A stretch of 64,000 nucleotides of DNA from Patiriisocius marinistellae (GTDB lineage: Bacteria > Bacteroidota > Bacteroidia > Flavobacteriales > Flavobacteriaceae). A program made the translations under genes and the position numbers. Shown here one piece after another: positions 16,848 to 26,858 of the stretch. The stretch spans positions 248,001 to 312,000 of the forward strand of contig NZ_BKCF01000003.1 in NCBI RefSeq assembly GCF_009014635.1, written 5' to 3'. The notes beneath the pieces are model-generated. The model worked only from the letters and a program-made list of their open reading frames with translations, did no database searches and was not told the DNA's origin. Positions within the stretch are counted from its first letter, which is position 1. Each line of letters begins with the position of its first letter.

Positions 16848-19649
16848 ATGCTTAATTTTGACCTTGCAAATAGTAAGCCAAAACTACAAAATAACAGCGC
16901 TATCACATTGGGGTACAAACAACACTTATTAACGTTTTTTACACTACTGCTACTTGGCTTATGTACAAGTGTTAAGGCTCAAGAAGTCCCTAAAAAAGAT
17001 ACTCCAACAATACCTGCAGAAATAAATCAAGAAGAAAATATAGATGGCGAAACAATAGTTGTACCAGTACCTAGCATTATTGAAGAAGTTGATGAAAGAG
17101 CACAAGACACAACTAAAACAGATACCATTAAACCTCCCAACCAAGAAGTTTTAAAAGACATAGTGGAATATTATGGAGAGGATTATGTGTACATCGACAA
17201 AAAAACCAATAAGGTTTACATGTATAATAAAGCATACGTTATTTATGAAGATGTACGTATTGACGCTGGGCTTATCATTTTAGATTATAATAAAAACGAA
17301 ATTTACGCAAAAGGAATTGACAGTGCTGGTAATTACTCACAACGTCCTGTATTTACTCAAGGTGCAAACAAAGTAGAGCCAGATTCCATAAAATATAATT
17401 ATGATTCAGAAAAGGCACTAGTATATAACTCACGCGGAGAAGAATCTGGTTTTAGATATATTGCCGAAACAACAAAAAAAGTAAATGATTCTGTGATATT
17501 CCTTCGTAATGTAAAATTTACAACATCAAAAAACATTGAAGATCCAGAATATTATTTCTACACACGCAGAGCGAAATTTGTCCCAAAGAAAAAAATTGTA
17601 ACGGGGTTGACAAATATGTACATTGCAGATGTTCCTACGCCCATAGGACTTCCCTTTGCCTACTTTCCACTAACAGAAGATAGAACCTCGGGGTTTATAA
17701 TACCCACAATAGGCGAAAACAATAATCGAGGATTTTTCTTTCAAAACGGTGGATATTACTTAGCTCTTTCAGAATATTTTGACTTAACATTACAAGGAGA
17801 TTATTATACAAATGGAAGTTATGCACTACGCGCACAATCTGCCTATGCTCTTAAATATAAATTTACAGGAGGTGTAAACATTCGCTATGAAAACTTAATT
17901 AATAGTGAACGGGGTTTTCCAGATTTCTCACAAAGTACATTATATAATATTCAATGGAATCACTCACAGGACCAAAAATCGAGTCCATTGTCACGTTTTT
18001 CTGCTTCTGTAAACTTTGGTAGTAGTGAATATTTCCAACAATCAATTAATCAAATAAACAATGGTAGTGCTTTAGTAAACACACTTCAGTCTTCTGTTAG
18101 CTATTCAAAAACATTTGAAGGAGACCCACAAGTAAATACAACCGTTTCTCTTAATTTAAACCAAAATACACAAACACAAGAAATTAATCTAACACTGCCT
18201 AATATAACCGCAAACGTGGGGAGAATTTTTCCTTTTGCTCCTAAAACAGGAACTAAAAAAGGAATTATCGATAATATTAACTTACAGTATGATGTTACTG
18301 CGCAAAATAGAATTAGAACAACAGATTCTCTCTTTGGAACTTCTAGCATGTTTGATGATGCATTGATAGGTGTTCAACATAGAATTCCTATTAGTACAAA
18401 TTTTAAAGTACTTGAATATCTTAGTGCTACCGCAAGCACAACGTATACTGAGACATGGTCATTAACAACATTTAACCAGCGATATGATATTGATGCAAAT
18501 GAAGGTAGCGGTGGCGTTGTGAGAGACACTATATCTGGATTTGATAGTTACAGAACATATAATTTTAATACTAGCTTAGGTACCACTATTTATGGAACAT
18601 TTAATATTAGCGAAACAGGAAAGATTCAAAAAATAAGGCACGTAATGCGTCCTTCTATCTCGTATAATATCAATCCAGGTTTTGAACAATATTATGATCA
18701 ATATGAAATTCCTCCATTAACTGCAGACCCTGATGTGAATGCAGAGATTGTTCAATATTCTCGTTTTGAAAATACTATTTATGGAGCCCCAGGAAGAACA
18801 TATTCGAGTAATATAGGTATGTCATTAAGCAATAATTTTGAAGCAAAAGTTAGAAGTAAAGATTCCACGGCTACTGAACCTAAAAAGGTAGTATTATTAA
18901 ACAATCTTACATTTTCAAGTGGCTACAACTTATCTGGTGATTCATTAAAATGGAACCCAGTCTCAGTTCGTGGTGCAGTACCTATAATTCCTAAATTAGA
19001 TATTAACTTTAGTGCTACATTAGATCCTTATGCATTAGACAATAATAATCAAAGAATTGACACATATAATACAGAAAACGGAGGAAGTCTTTTTAGACTA
19101 ACACAAGGAAATGTTAGTTTAAACTACTCATTCTCTTCAGAAGATTTCAAGGTAAAAAAAGATGACGAAGATAAAAGACTGGATGATGCAACGTTTAGAA
19201 ATGGTGGTCGCCAAGATGACCTTTTTGGACAAGGAAATGACAACTTTGATGGCAGCCTTTATGAAGATGATGATGACGAAGAAACAGTCACAAATAAAGA
19301 CTGGTTTAAATATACTATACCTTGGGATCTTAGGCTTGCTTATACAATTACCTATAACAACATTGCCCGCCAAGATGAAATATCTTCACAATCATTAATG
19401 TTTAGTAGTAATTTAGAATTAAGTCCACGTTGGAAAGTAGGTGTTTCCTCTGGATATGATTTTAAAAACAAAGGAGTCACTACCACTCAATTTAGATTTC
19501 AAAGAGATTTAGAAAGCTGGAAAATGAGCTTTAACTGGACGCCAATAGGTGCTGTAAATACATCTTGGTATTTTTACGTAGGAATTAAATCTTCAGTTTT
19601 AAGTGATATTAAATATGATAAACGTAGAGAACCTGATCAACGTTTATAG
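16848..19649 (+). CDS. LptD-like LPS assembly outer-membrane protein
   Basis: 933 aa. A hydrophobic signal (about 28-45, LLTFFTLLLLGLCTSVKAQE) follows an unusually long polar N terminus. An acidic and Pro/Thr-rich linker follows, then an OstA/LptA-like beta-jellyroll (about 110-260, VYIDKKTNKVYMYNKAYV onward). The remaining 650 residues have the alternating pattern of a large beta-barrel, with an acidic insertion (EDDDDEE) near residue 805. LptD forms the outer-membrane LPS translocon. Bacteroidetes copies diverge strongly from E. coli LptD, so the assignment rests on architecture and on the envelope context with amidase and MlaD next door. Confidence 0.8.
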   Translation: MLNFDLANSKPKLQNNSAITLGYKQHLLTFFTLLLLGLCTSVKAQEVPKKDTPTIPAEINQEENIDGETIVVPVPSIIEEVDERAQDTTKTDTIKPPNQEVLKDIVEYYGEDYVYIDKKTNKVYMYNKAYVIYEDVRIDAGLIILDYNKNEIYAKGIDSAGNYSQRPVFTQGANKVEPDSIKYNYDSEKALVYNSRGEESGFRYIAETTKKVNDSVIFLRNVKFTTSKNIEDPEYYFYTRRAKFVPKKKIVTGLTNMYIADVPTPIGLPFAYFPLTEDRTSGFIIPTIGENNNRGFFFQNGGYYLALSEYFDLTLQGDYYTNGSYALRAQSAYALKYKFTGGVNIRYENLINSERGFPDFSQSTLYNIQWNHSQDQKSSPLSRFSASVNFGSSEYFQQSINQINNGSALVNTLQSSVSYSKTFEGDPQVNTTVSLNLNQNTQTQEINLTLPNITANVGRIFPFAPKTGTKKGIIDNINLQYDVTAQNRIRTTDSLFGTSSMFDDALIGVQHRIPISTNFKVLEYLSATASTTYTETWSLTTFNQRYDIDANEGSGGVVRDTISGFDSYRTYNFNTSLGTTIYGTFNISETGKIQKIRHVMRPSISYNINPGFEQYYDQYEIPPLTADPDVNAEIVQYSRFENTIYGAPGRTYSSNIGMSLSNNFEAKVRSKDSTATEPKKVVLLNNLTFSSGYNLSGDSLKWNPVSVRGAVPIIPKLDINFSATLDPYALDNNNQRIDTYNTENGGSLFRLTQGNVSLNYSFSSEDFKVKKDDEDKRLDDATFRNGGRQDDLFGQGNDNFDGSLYEDDDDEETVTNKDWFKYTIPWDLRLAYTITYNNIARQDEISSQSLMFSSNLELSPRWKVGVSSGYDFKNKGVTTTQFRFQRDLESWKMSFNWTPIGAVNTSWYFYVGIKSSVLSDIKYDKRREPDQRL

Positions 19650-19699
19650 TAGTTTAGAAATCCTAATTATATCTTGCTAAAAACTTTCAAAAATAATTT

Positions 19700-20080
19700 A
19701 TGAAAAAAATAATCCATACTGATAAAGCCCCTGCCCCTATTGGTCCTTACAATCAAGCAGTACTTTTTGGTAATATGCTCTACACATCTGGTCAAATTGC
19801 AATAAATCCTGCTACAGGAGAGTTAGAAATAGATGAGATTAAAGCCGAAACAAAATTAGTAATGGAAAATTTAAAAGCCGTATTAGCAGCTGCAGATATG
19901 ACTTTTGAGCACGTTATTAAAAGCTCTATTTTTGTGAGTGACATGCAGAACTTTAGTCAAATTAACGAAGTGTATGGCTCTTATTTTAATGAAGCTACAG
20001 CACCTGCAAGAGAAACTGTTGAGGTTGCTAATTTGCCTAAGTTTGTAAACGTGGAAATTTCAGTTATTGCATCTTTATAA
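19700..20080 (+). CDS. RidA family enamine/imine deaminase
   Basis: 126 aa, standard RidA/YjgF length. It has the N-terminal APAPIGPYNQAV, the LYTSGQIAINPATG motif and C-terminal ARETVEVANLPK with the conserved Arg that binds the substrate carboxylate and the following Glu. RidA hydrolyses reactive 2-aminoacrylate and related enamines formed by PLP enzymes. It starts 50 bases after the lptD-like gene on the same strand and may be cotranscribed; it converges on folE. Confidence 0.9.
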   Translation: MKKIIHTDKAPAPIGPYNQAVLFGNMLYTSGQIAINPATGELEIDEIKAETKLVMENLKAVLAAADMTFEHVIKSSIFVSDMQNFSQINEVYGSYFNEATAPARETVEVANLPKFVNVEISVIASL

Positions 20081-20112
20081 GAAAAATACACTAAATTTTT
20101 AAAAATAGTTTT

Positions 20113-20709
20113 TTAAGATAAGTCATTGCTAATTAATTTTAAAAACTCGTTGCGTGTCTCAATCTTTTCAAACTGGCCTCTAAATCCGGATGTTGTTGTA
20201 ACACTATTTTGTTTTTGAACACCACGCATCATCATACACATGTGGCTGGCTTCAATCACTACTGCAACTCCTTGTGGTTTTAAAGTGCCGTTAATACATT
20301 CAAGAATATCATGCGTTAGTCTTTCTTGAACTTGAAGTCTGCGAGCAAACACATCAACAATTCTTGGTATTTTACTTAAACCTACAATATGTCCATTAGG
20401 GATATATGCTATATGTGCTTTTCCAAAAAAAGGTAACATATGATGCTCACACAATGAATACAACTCAATATCTTTAATAACCACCATATCATTATAATCC
20501 TCTGCAAACATGGCTCCTTCTAAAATTGCAGCAGGATCCATATCATAACCAGAAGTCAAAAATTGCATAGCTTTTGAAGCTCTTTCTGGGGTTTTTATAA
20601 TACCCTCACGAGTAACATCTTCTCCTATTCCCTTTATAATGTTTGAAAAATTTGATTTTAATTCCTCTGTAGTTTCTTCACTGTATTCTTCAAAAAATCT
20701 GTAGCTCAT
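20113..20709 (-). CDS. folE: GTP cyclohydrolase I
   Basis: 198 aa. FolE converts GTP to 7,8-dihydroneopterin triphosphate, the first step of folate/tetrahydropterin synthesis. The zinc site Cys and His lie in [18 protein letters not shown], and the second Cys in [22 protein letters not shown] matches the family allosteric/active-site region. The start codon follows the msrA stop directly (TAAATG in sense), so the two are translationally coupled. Confidence 0.95.
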   Translation of the reverse strand: MSYRFFEEYSEETTEELKSNFSNIIKGIGEDVTREGIIKTPERASKAMQFLTSGYDMDPAAILEGAMFAEDYNDMVVIKDIELYSLCEHHMLPFFGKAHIAYIPNGHIVGLSKIPRIVDVFARRLQVQERLTHDILECINGTLKPQGVAVVIEASHMCMMMRGVQKQNSVTTTSGFRGQFEKIETRNEFLKLISNDLS

Positions 20710-21255
20710 TTAATATGCTTTAAGTTTATCTGCGTAGTATTTTTTAATCTTATCAATTTTTGGAGTAATTATATATTGGCAATATGGTTGATTTATATTT
20801 CTATCATAATACTCTTTATGATCATCTTCCGCATCATAAAAAACCTTGAACTCACTAATTGCTGTAACAATGGGGTTTGCAAATACCTTATGATCCTCTA
20901 ACACTTCAATAAATACCTGAGCTTGTTGTTTTTGCGCTTCTGAAATATAAAAAATTTCACTTCTATACTGCGTTCCCACATCGTTACCTTGACGATTAAG
21001 GGTTGTAGGATCATGAGTTGCAAAAAACACCTCTAGCAATGTTTGATAACTAATAATAGATGGGTCAAAGTTTATTTTGATTCCTTCTGCATGTCCCGTC
21101 CTTCCAGTAGTAATTTCTCTGTATGCAGGGTTTTTAATAGTACCACCAGTAAAACCTGGAACAACTTCAAATACGCCTTCTAACCGAAGAAACACCGCCT
21201 CTGTGCACCAAAAGCAGCCATTTGCAAAAATAGCCTGTTCAATATTTTCTTTCAT
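20710..21255 (-). CDS. msrA: peptide methionine-S-sulfoxide reductase
   Basis: 181 aa. MsrA reduces S-methionine sulfoxide in proteins. The catalytic motif GCFWCTEAVF is at about residues 13-22, and RTGHAEGIKINFDP and NDVGTQYRSEIFY match the family. A second Cys lies near the C terminus (QPYCQYII), a candidate resolving residue. It is the first gene of an msrA-folE pair, with a good promoter just upstream. Confidence 0.95.
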   Translation of the reverse strand: MKENIEQAIFANGCFWCTEAVFLRLEGVFEVVPGFTGGTIKNPAYREITTGRTGHAEGIKINFDPSIISYQTLLEVFFATHDPTTLNRQGNDVGTQYRSEIFYISEAQKQQAQVFIEVLEDHKVFANPIVTAISEFKVFYDAEDDHKEYYDRNINQPYCQYIITPKIDKIKKYYADKLKAY

Positions 21256-21263
21256 AATCTAAA

Positions 21264-21294
21264 CAAAATTAGTGTTTGATAGTTTGTGATACAA
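21264..21294 (-). promoter_or_regulatory. promoter of msrA-folE
   Basis: On the minus strand TTG (21292-21294), a 20-base spacer, then TAATTTTG (21264-21271), matching the Bacteroidetes -33/-7 pattern. The -7 box ends eight bases before the ATG, so the leader would be only a few bases. Confidence 0.5.
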
Positions 21295-21423
21295 TAAATC
21301 TTAGCTTTTAACTTTTTATTAATATACCTTGCATCATCATAACATTATGTTTGTCTATTTGTGTATCAAACATTACACCTTTATTTAAAATAATCACCCC
21401 ATAAAGATAGTTATTTCAACACT

Positions 21424-23841
21424 ATGCGCCAGCCATTACTATTGCTCTTATTATTAATTTCAGCTCACTCATTTAGTCAATCAACTAAGTCACTTCAAGC
21501 CATTAAAATTTCAGAAGCCCCAATTATTGACGGTATATTAAATGACAATGTTTGGGAAAATATTGACCCTTCTGGGAATTTCTATAATCTAGAACCCTCA
21601 AATGAAGGTCTTGCTCGTGATTCTCATAAAACCGAAGTAAAACTAGCGTATGACGATAAAGCAGTATATGTCGCAGCATATTTATATGATCCTAATCCAG
21701 ATAATATAGCAAGTCAATTTTCGCAAAGAGATGATACAAATGCTCAAGCAGATATTTTTACCGTAGCATTAAACACTTATAATGATGGCATCAACGAAAC
21801 ACGTTTTTTTGTTACTAGCGCAGGAACTATAGCAGATTCTAGAGTAAGCCAAAATAGGCAGGATTTTAATTTTAACGTAGTGTTCCAAGCTCGTGTATCA
21901 AGGGATAAAAATGGATGGTACGCAGAATTTAAAATTCCCTATAATGCATTGCGGTTTCCAGAAATTGAAGTGCAAGATTGGAGTATAAATTTTTACAGAC
22001 GCGTTGTAAACATTAATGAAACATATACTTGGAACCGTATTGATAAAGAAGTGGGAAGAGAAACTCAATACAACGGCCCCGTTTATGGAGTGCGGGACAT
22101 TAATCCACCTACAAGACTTACTTTTTATCCTTTTGCACAAGGAGTTGTAAGTTCTTTTGATGGAGAAACAATTACAAATTTAAGTGCAGGATTAGATATT
22201 AAATATGGCTTGAGCGATAGTTTTACGCTAGATGCTACGCTGATTCCAGATTTTGGACAAACAGCGTTTGATGAGGTAACACTTAACCTGGGACCATTTG
22301 AGCAAACCTTTGGAGAACGACGTCAATTTTTCACTGAAGGTACAGAACTTTTTAATAAAGGAGGTATCTTTTTTTCAAGACGTATAGGTGGAAAAGCAAC
22401 AATTTCGGAAAATGATTTTGAAGAAAATGAAGATGTCAACGAATATCCAAAACGTGTAAATCTGTTAAATGCAATTAAAATTTCGGGAAGAACAAAAGAC
22501 AATTTAGGGATAGGAATTCTTAATACAATTACAGAAAACACCGCAGTGCTTGTAACAGATACAATTACAGGAGTTGTGCGCGAAGTAGTTATTGAGCCAC
22601 TAACTAATTATAATGTTTTTGTGCTTGACCAGCAATTTAACGGCAACTCTTCAATCTCCTTGACAAATACAAATGTAACTAGGGATGGTCATTTTAGAGA
22701 CGGTAATGCTACTGCCTTGGCTTTTGATGTTTCAGATTCTGGAAATAGATATAACGTATCAGGAAGAGGTATAGTTAGTAATGTAAATGGAAATGAAGGA
22801 AATATTTCTGGATTTAGAAGTGAGCTTGATCTTGCCAGTATTAAAGGGAAATTTAGATACAGAGTGGGTCATGATTTTGCAAATACCACGTATGATATTA
22901 ACGACTTAGGATTGAGCCGAAGAAATAATTATAATAATTTTGTAGCTGCTGCATCATATGAAATTTTTGATGCAACAAAAACATTTAATAAATATAGATT
23001 TAACTTTACTTATAGGCATGAACGTTTGTATGACCCTAGTGTACAAACAGAAGACTCCTACAGATTTAATTACTTTTTTTCATTACCATCGCGTGATGCC
23101 TTTGGTGGTTTTTTTGATTACCGTTCTGAACGTCAAGATTATTTTGAGCCTCGTGTAGATGGAAAATTTGTAACGTTTGCAAATAACGTAGGCGGTAACG
23201 CATTTATATCAACAGATTACCGAAGAAAAATTGCATTTGATATTAATATAGGTTTCCGAAATGAATTTGATGGCCCACAGCGTCAATTGTTTTTAGAATT
23301 TTCTCCTAGATATCGATTTTCAGATAATTTTGCAGTCGTGGTTAACTCAGAATTAGCAAACCGCAATAATCAATTTGGATACATTGATAATACAGATACA
23401 GATGTTTTTTTTGGCCAGCGAGACATAAAAGCACTAGAAAATTCTATTCGTGGAAGTTATAATTTTGACCCATATAAAGCCATTGATTTACGTTTTAGAA
23501 ATTTCTGGACAGTTGTAGATTATAGTGATGATATATATTTTAAACTCAATGATAATGGTACACGAACGATTATTGAATATGATACATCAGATAACAATCC
23601 AAATACAAACTTTAATATCTGGAACCTAGATATAAGTTATCGCTGGCGCTTTGCGCCAGGAAGCGAAGCAACCCTACTCTATCGCAATCAAATATTTAAA
23701 AGTGATGAACAAGCTACAATAGATTACACACAAAGTTTAGGTAATTTATTTGAAGAGGCAATACAACATACCGTTTCACTTAGAGTATCTTATTTTATTG
23801 ACTACAATAACATAAAATATTTATTTAAAAAAGATTCTTAA
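21424..23841 (+). CDS. DUF5916 outer-membrane protein with CBM9-like domain
   Basis: 805 aa with a signal peptide (about 1-18, LLLLISAHSFSQ). Residues about 25-215 resemble a family 9 carbohydrate-binding beta-sandwich: APIIDGILNDNVW, VKLAYDDKAVYVAAY, GWYAEFKIPYNALRF. The remainder is a DUF5916-type region with alternating strands (TLIPDFGQ, FGERRQFFTEG) predicted to form an outer-membrane barrel and ending in aromatic-rich strands. This architecture is common in Bacteroidetes; its role is not established. Carbohydrate recognition is suggested only by the domain. Confidence 0.82.
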   Translation: MRQPLLLLLLLISAHSFSQSTKSLQAIKISEAPIIDGILNDNVWENIDPSGNFYNLEPSNEGLARDSHKTEVKLAYDDKAVYVAAYLYDPNPDNIASQFSQRDDTNAQADIFTVALNTYNDGINETRFFVTSAGTIADSRVSQNRQDFNFNVVFQARVSRDKNGWYAEFKIPYNALRFPEIEVQDWSINFYRRVVNINETYTWNRIDKEVGRETQYNGPVYGVRDINPPTRLTFYPFAQGVVSSFDGETITNLSAGLDIKYGLSDSFTLDATLIPDFGQTAFDEVTLNLGPFEQTFGERRQFFTEGTELFNKGGIFFSRRIGGKATISENDFEENEDVNEYPKRVNLLNAIKISGRTKDNLGIGILNTITENTAVLVTDTITGVVREVVIEPLTNYNVFVLDQQFNGNSSISLTNTNVTRDGHFRDGNATALAFDVSDSGNRYNVSGRGIVSNVNGNEGNISGFRSELDLASIKGKFRYRVGHDFANTTYDINDLGLSRRNNYNNFVAAASYEIFDATKTFNKYRFNFTYRHERLYDPSVQTEDSYRFNYFFSLPSRDAFGGFFDYRSERQDYFEPRVDGKFVTFANNVGGNAFISTDYRRKIAFDINIGFRNEFDGPQRQLFLEFSPRYRFSDNFAVVVNSELANRNNQFGYIDNTDTDVFFGQRDIKALENSIRGSYNFDPYKAIDLRFRNFWTVVDYSDDIYFKLNDNGTRTIIEYDTSDNNPNTNFNIWNLDISYRWRFAPGSEATLLYRNQIFKSDEQATIDYTQSLGNLFEEAIQHTVSLRVSYFIDYNNIKYLFKKDS

Positions 23842-23975
23842 GCAAAGCCGAAATATTAGCCACATTAAACTTTTAGTGTTTTTCATTACATAATAAAAAG
23901 TGAGTTTATTGCTGTTAATACATACTCATATATTATAATTAGTTTTTAATCTTTGTAATAATAAAATTTCAGCAC

Positions 23976-23985
23976 ATTTCCGAAG
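23976..23985 (+). repeat. ATTTCCGAAG word (6 of 16)
   Basis: Exact + strand copy in the intergenic gap before the LolD-like gene, 35 bases upstream of its ATG. Confidence 0.6.
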
Positions 23986-24019
23986 TGAAAAATAATGTAA
24001 ACCCAAACCCGCTATTTTA

Positions 24020-24670
24020 ATGATTACAGCTAAGAATATTCATAAATACTACGATGAACTTCATGTACTAAAAGGTGTAGATTTACATATTAAAAAATCT
24101 GAAATTGTGTCTATCGTAGGCGCATCTGGTGCAGGAAAAACTACACTATTACAAATCTTAGGAACACTGGATGGATTTGACAAAGGCTCTTTAGAAATCG
24201 ATGGGCATCTTCTAGAAAAATTAAATGAAAAAGAACTGGCGCATTTTAGAAACACATCTTTGGGGTTTATATTCCAGTTTCATCAATTACTCCCAGAGTT
24301 TACTGCACTTGAAAATGTATGCATTCCTGGTTTTATTAAAAAAACTCCAAAAGCCGAAGTTGAAAAACGTGGTAAAGAACTTTTAGCCTTTCTAGGTTTA
24401 TCACATAGAGAATCTCATAAACCAAACGAACTTTCTGGAGGTGAACAACAACGTGTTGCTGTAGCTCGTTCCTTAATTAATAATCCAAGTATTATACTAG
24501 CAGATGAGCCTAGTGGTAACTTAGATACAGAAAGTGCAGAGAACCTACACAACCTTTTTTTTAAACTTAGAGATGAGTTTGGGCAAACTTTTGTAATTGT
24601 CACCCATAATGAAGAACTAGCATCAATGGCAGATAGAAAATTGACAATGCAGGATGGAAAAATTATTTAA
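24020..24670 (+). CDS. LolD/MacB-type ABC transporter ATP-binding protein
   Basis: 216 aa. Walker [14 protein letters not shown]-loop [18 protein letters not shown], signature [15 protein letters not shown] and Walker [12 protein letters not shown] are all intact, as is the switch His in VTHNEE. Family and length fit LolD, which powers lipoprotein release from the inner membrane, or the related MacB/FtsE group. No permease gene is adjacent, so the partner must be encoded elsewhere. A TIGR02757 gene follows 29 bases downstream. Confidence 0.85.
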   Translation: MITAKNIHKYYDELHVLKGVDLHIKKSEIVSIVGASGAGKTTLLQILGTLDGFDKGSLEIDGHLLEKLNEKELAHFRNTSLGFIFQFHQLLPEFTALENVCIPGFIKKTPKAEVEKRGKELLAFLGLSHRESHKPNELSGGEQQRVAVARSLINNPSIILADEPSGNLDTESAENLHNLFFKLRDEFGQTFVIVTHNEELASMADRKLTMQDGKII

Positions 24671-24699
24671 ATCTATAATAAACATGTAGTTTTAAAAGT

Positions 24700-25464
24700 A
24701 TGAATAAAGTCCAATTAAAAGAATTTCTTGATGAAAAAGCAGCTCAATATAACACGCTAGATTTTATAGAGACAGACCCTATTCAAATTCCGCATAAATT
24801 TTCAGTGAAAGAGGATATTGAGATTTCGGGTTTTTTGATTGCTACAATTGCATGGGGAAATAGAAAAAGCATCATCAATAATGGGGAACGATTATTAGAA
24901 ATAATGGGGAATTCTCCACTAGATTTTGTACAGCACTATTCCGAAGAAAACAAGAAATATTTAAATGGTTTTGTGCATCGCACTTTTAATGAAGATGATT
25001 TACATTACTTTTTTAAAGCACTACAAAACATTTATACTAATCATAACGGATTAGAATATGTATTTGCTAAAAATCAAATAAAAAATTCCTTACAACCAGC
25101 AATTTCAGCATTTAAAAAAACTTTTTTCGAACTCCCCCATCTACCACGTAGTCAAAAACATGTGAGTGATCCTTTAAAAAATAGCGCAGCAAAACGTATT
25201 AATATGTTTTTACGTTGGATGGTGAGGAGTGACACTACTGGAGTTGATTTTGGTATATGGAATTCTATTTCTCCATCTATACTTTCTTGTCCACTTGATG
25301 TTCATAGTGGTGGTATTGCAAGAAAATTAAACATATTAACAAGAAAACAAAATGATGCAAAAGCCTTAGCAGAATTAGACAAATCACTTAGAGAATTTGA
25401 CCCATTAGACCCCGTTAAATATGACTTTGCTCTCTTTGGTCTTGGAGCGTTTGAACGTTTTTAG
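24700..25464 (+). CDS. TIGR02757 family protein
   Basis: 254-aa cytosolic protein of the TIGR02757 family, recognisable by PHKFSVKEDIEISGFLIATIAWGNR, RINMFLRWMVR, and the C-terminal DPVKYDFALFGLG. The FLRWMVR...DFGIW and ILSCPLDVHSG segments recall the helix-hairpin-helix DNA glycosylase fold, which suggests but does not prove a nucleic-acid role. It is probably cotranscribed with the LolD-like ATPase. Function uncharacterised as far as I know. Confidence 0.82.
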   Translation: MNKVQLKEFLDEKAAQYNTLDFIETDPIQIPHKFSVKEDIEISGFLIATIAWGNRKSIINNGERLLEIMGNSPLDFVQHYSEENKKYLNGFVHRTFNEDDLHYFFKALQNIYTNHNGLEYVFAKNQIKNSLQPAISAFKKTFFELPHLPRSQKHVSDPLKNSAAKRINMFLRWMVRSDTTGVDFGIWNSISPSILSCPLDVHSGGIARKLNILTRKQNDAKALAELDKSLREFDPLDPVKYDFALFGLGAFERF

Positions 25465-25588
25465 CATTTATATTAACATTAAAAGCTAATATTGTTAAAA
25501 TTTTAACGCATCGTTTTTCTTGTATTGTTTTATGTCCTACCTTTACTTATAGCCCTACAGTGACAACAATTTAAATCTATGTTTTAAG

Positions 25589-26809
25589 ATGATTAAACCA
25601 AATATTCCTCACAATGAATCTGCTCGGCTTGCTGCTCTTCGTAGTTATAATATTTTAAATACTGACACTAACGAAATAGCATTTGAACAGATAACACATT
25701 TAGCTAGCCAGATTACAGGCATGCCTATTTCTTTGATTTCTATTGTAGATAGAGAAGAAGTTTGGTTCAAATCAACTAAAGGAATGAACATCTGTTCTTC
25801 AGATCGTAATGAGTCTTTTTGCAGTTATGCAGTAGGACATGAAAATGATACTTTTGTTTTAGAAGATATTAGAAATCACAAAGAATTGAAACATCATCCA
25901 TATGCAAATATGGAAAAAAATTCAATACAGTTTTATGCTGGTGTTTGTCTTATCGATTCTGATGGTTATAAATTAGGCACTTTGTGTGTAATTGACACAA
26001 AACCTAATAAAATTAGTGAACAACAAATAGAGGCTCTAAAAATCCTTTCTAAACAAATTATTAAATTAATTGAATTCCATAAAGCAAATCAATCATTATT
26101 AAATGTTCAAAAAGAATTAGAAACTAAAAATGAATCTTTAAGAAGTTTTGCAGGTGTAGTATCACATGATATGAAAATGCCATTAGCAAATATTATTGTA
26201 ACCGCAGATATATTGAGAGCTAAATATGGGGGTGAGTTAGATGCACAAGCAAAAAAATATTTAGATTACCTAAAAAATTCGTCTTTTACATTAAGCGACT
26301 ATATAACAGGACTATTAAACCACTACGAAAGTGACTCAATAAAAGAAGGAGGAGTTTATGAATCTTTTGATTTAAATCATTTATTGGAAGAAATAATTGA
26401 TTTATTAAATATTAAATTTGATTGTGAAATTCATTTTCCAGAAAATAATATTGAACTTGACTGTAATAGATCTGCTTTAGAACAAATATTTTTAAACCTT
26501 ATTGGCAATAGCTTAAAATACAACGACAAGGATAAAATTATAATAAATATTGACGCTAAGGTAACAGAAAAAGAATATTACTTTACAATTAATGATAATG
26601 GTGTAGGAATCCCAGAAGATAAAATAGAAGACATTTTCACTCTATTTACCACAGTGGGAAATACTGATCGCAATGGAAATAAAGGAAACGGGATAGGACT
26701 TTCTACTGTTCAAAAATTAGTAATGAGCTTAGGTGGAACTATTAAAGTAGAGTCAATTGAAAATCAAGGGACATCTTTTATATTTACGATAGCAAGAAAT
26801 TTTAAATAA
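25589..26809 (+). CDS. GAF-domain sensor histidine kinase (first of tandem pair)
   Basis: 406-aa soluble kinase, no membrane segment. A GAF domain (about 20-160) has PISLISIVDREEVWFKS, RNESFCSYAV and FYAGVCLIDSDGYKLGTLC. A helical linker leads to a HisKA-type phosphoacceptor (about 190, VVSHDMKMPLANI) and an HATPase (about 285-405) with N box IFLNLIGNSLKYN, G1 DNGVGIPED and G2 GNGIGLSTV. It autophosphorylates in response to an unknown cytosolic cue. It is paralogous to the next gene, sharing domain order and many motifs. No response regulator is encoded alongside. Confidence 0.9.
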   Translation: MIKPNIPHNESARLAALRSYNILNTDTNEIAFEQITHLASQITGMPISLISIVDREEVWFKSTKGMNICSSDRNESFCSYAVGHENDTFVLEDIRNHKELKHHPYANMEKNSIQFYAGVCLIDSDGYKLGTLCVIDTKPNKISEQQIEALKILSKQIIKLIEFHKANQSLLNVQKELETKNESLRSFAGVVSHDMKMPLANIIVTADILRAKYGGELDAQAKKYLDYLKNSSFTLSDYITGLLNHYESDSIKEGGVYESFDLNHLLEEIIDLLNIKFDCEIHFPENNIELDCNRSALEQIFLNLIGNSLKYNDKDKIIINIDAKVTEKEYYFTINDNGVGIPEDKIEDIFTLFTTVGNTDRNGNKGNGIGLSTVQKLVMSLGGTIKVESIENQGTSFIFTIARNFK

Positions 26810-26831
26810 ATTTTACTAAATTTATTTAAAT

Positions 26832-26839
26832 TATATTTG
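26832..26839 (+). promoter_or_regulatory. -7 promoter box of second GAF kinase
   Basis: TATATTTG, a perfect TAnnTTTG, 19 bases before the ATG at 26859. It suggests that the second kinase of the tandem pair has its own promoter. Confidence 0.45.
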
Positions 26840-26858
26840 TGCTCCTACTTATAAATTT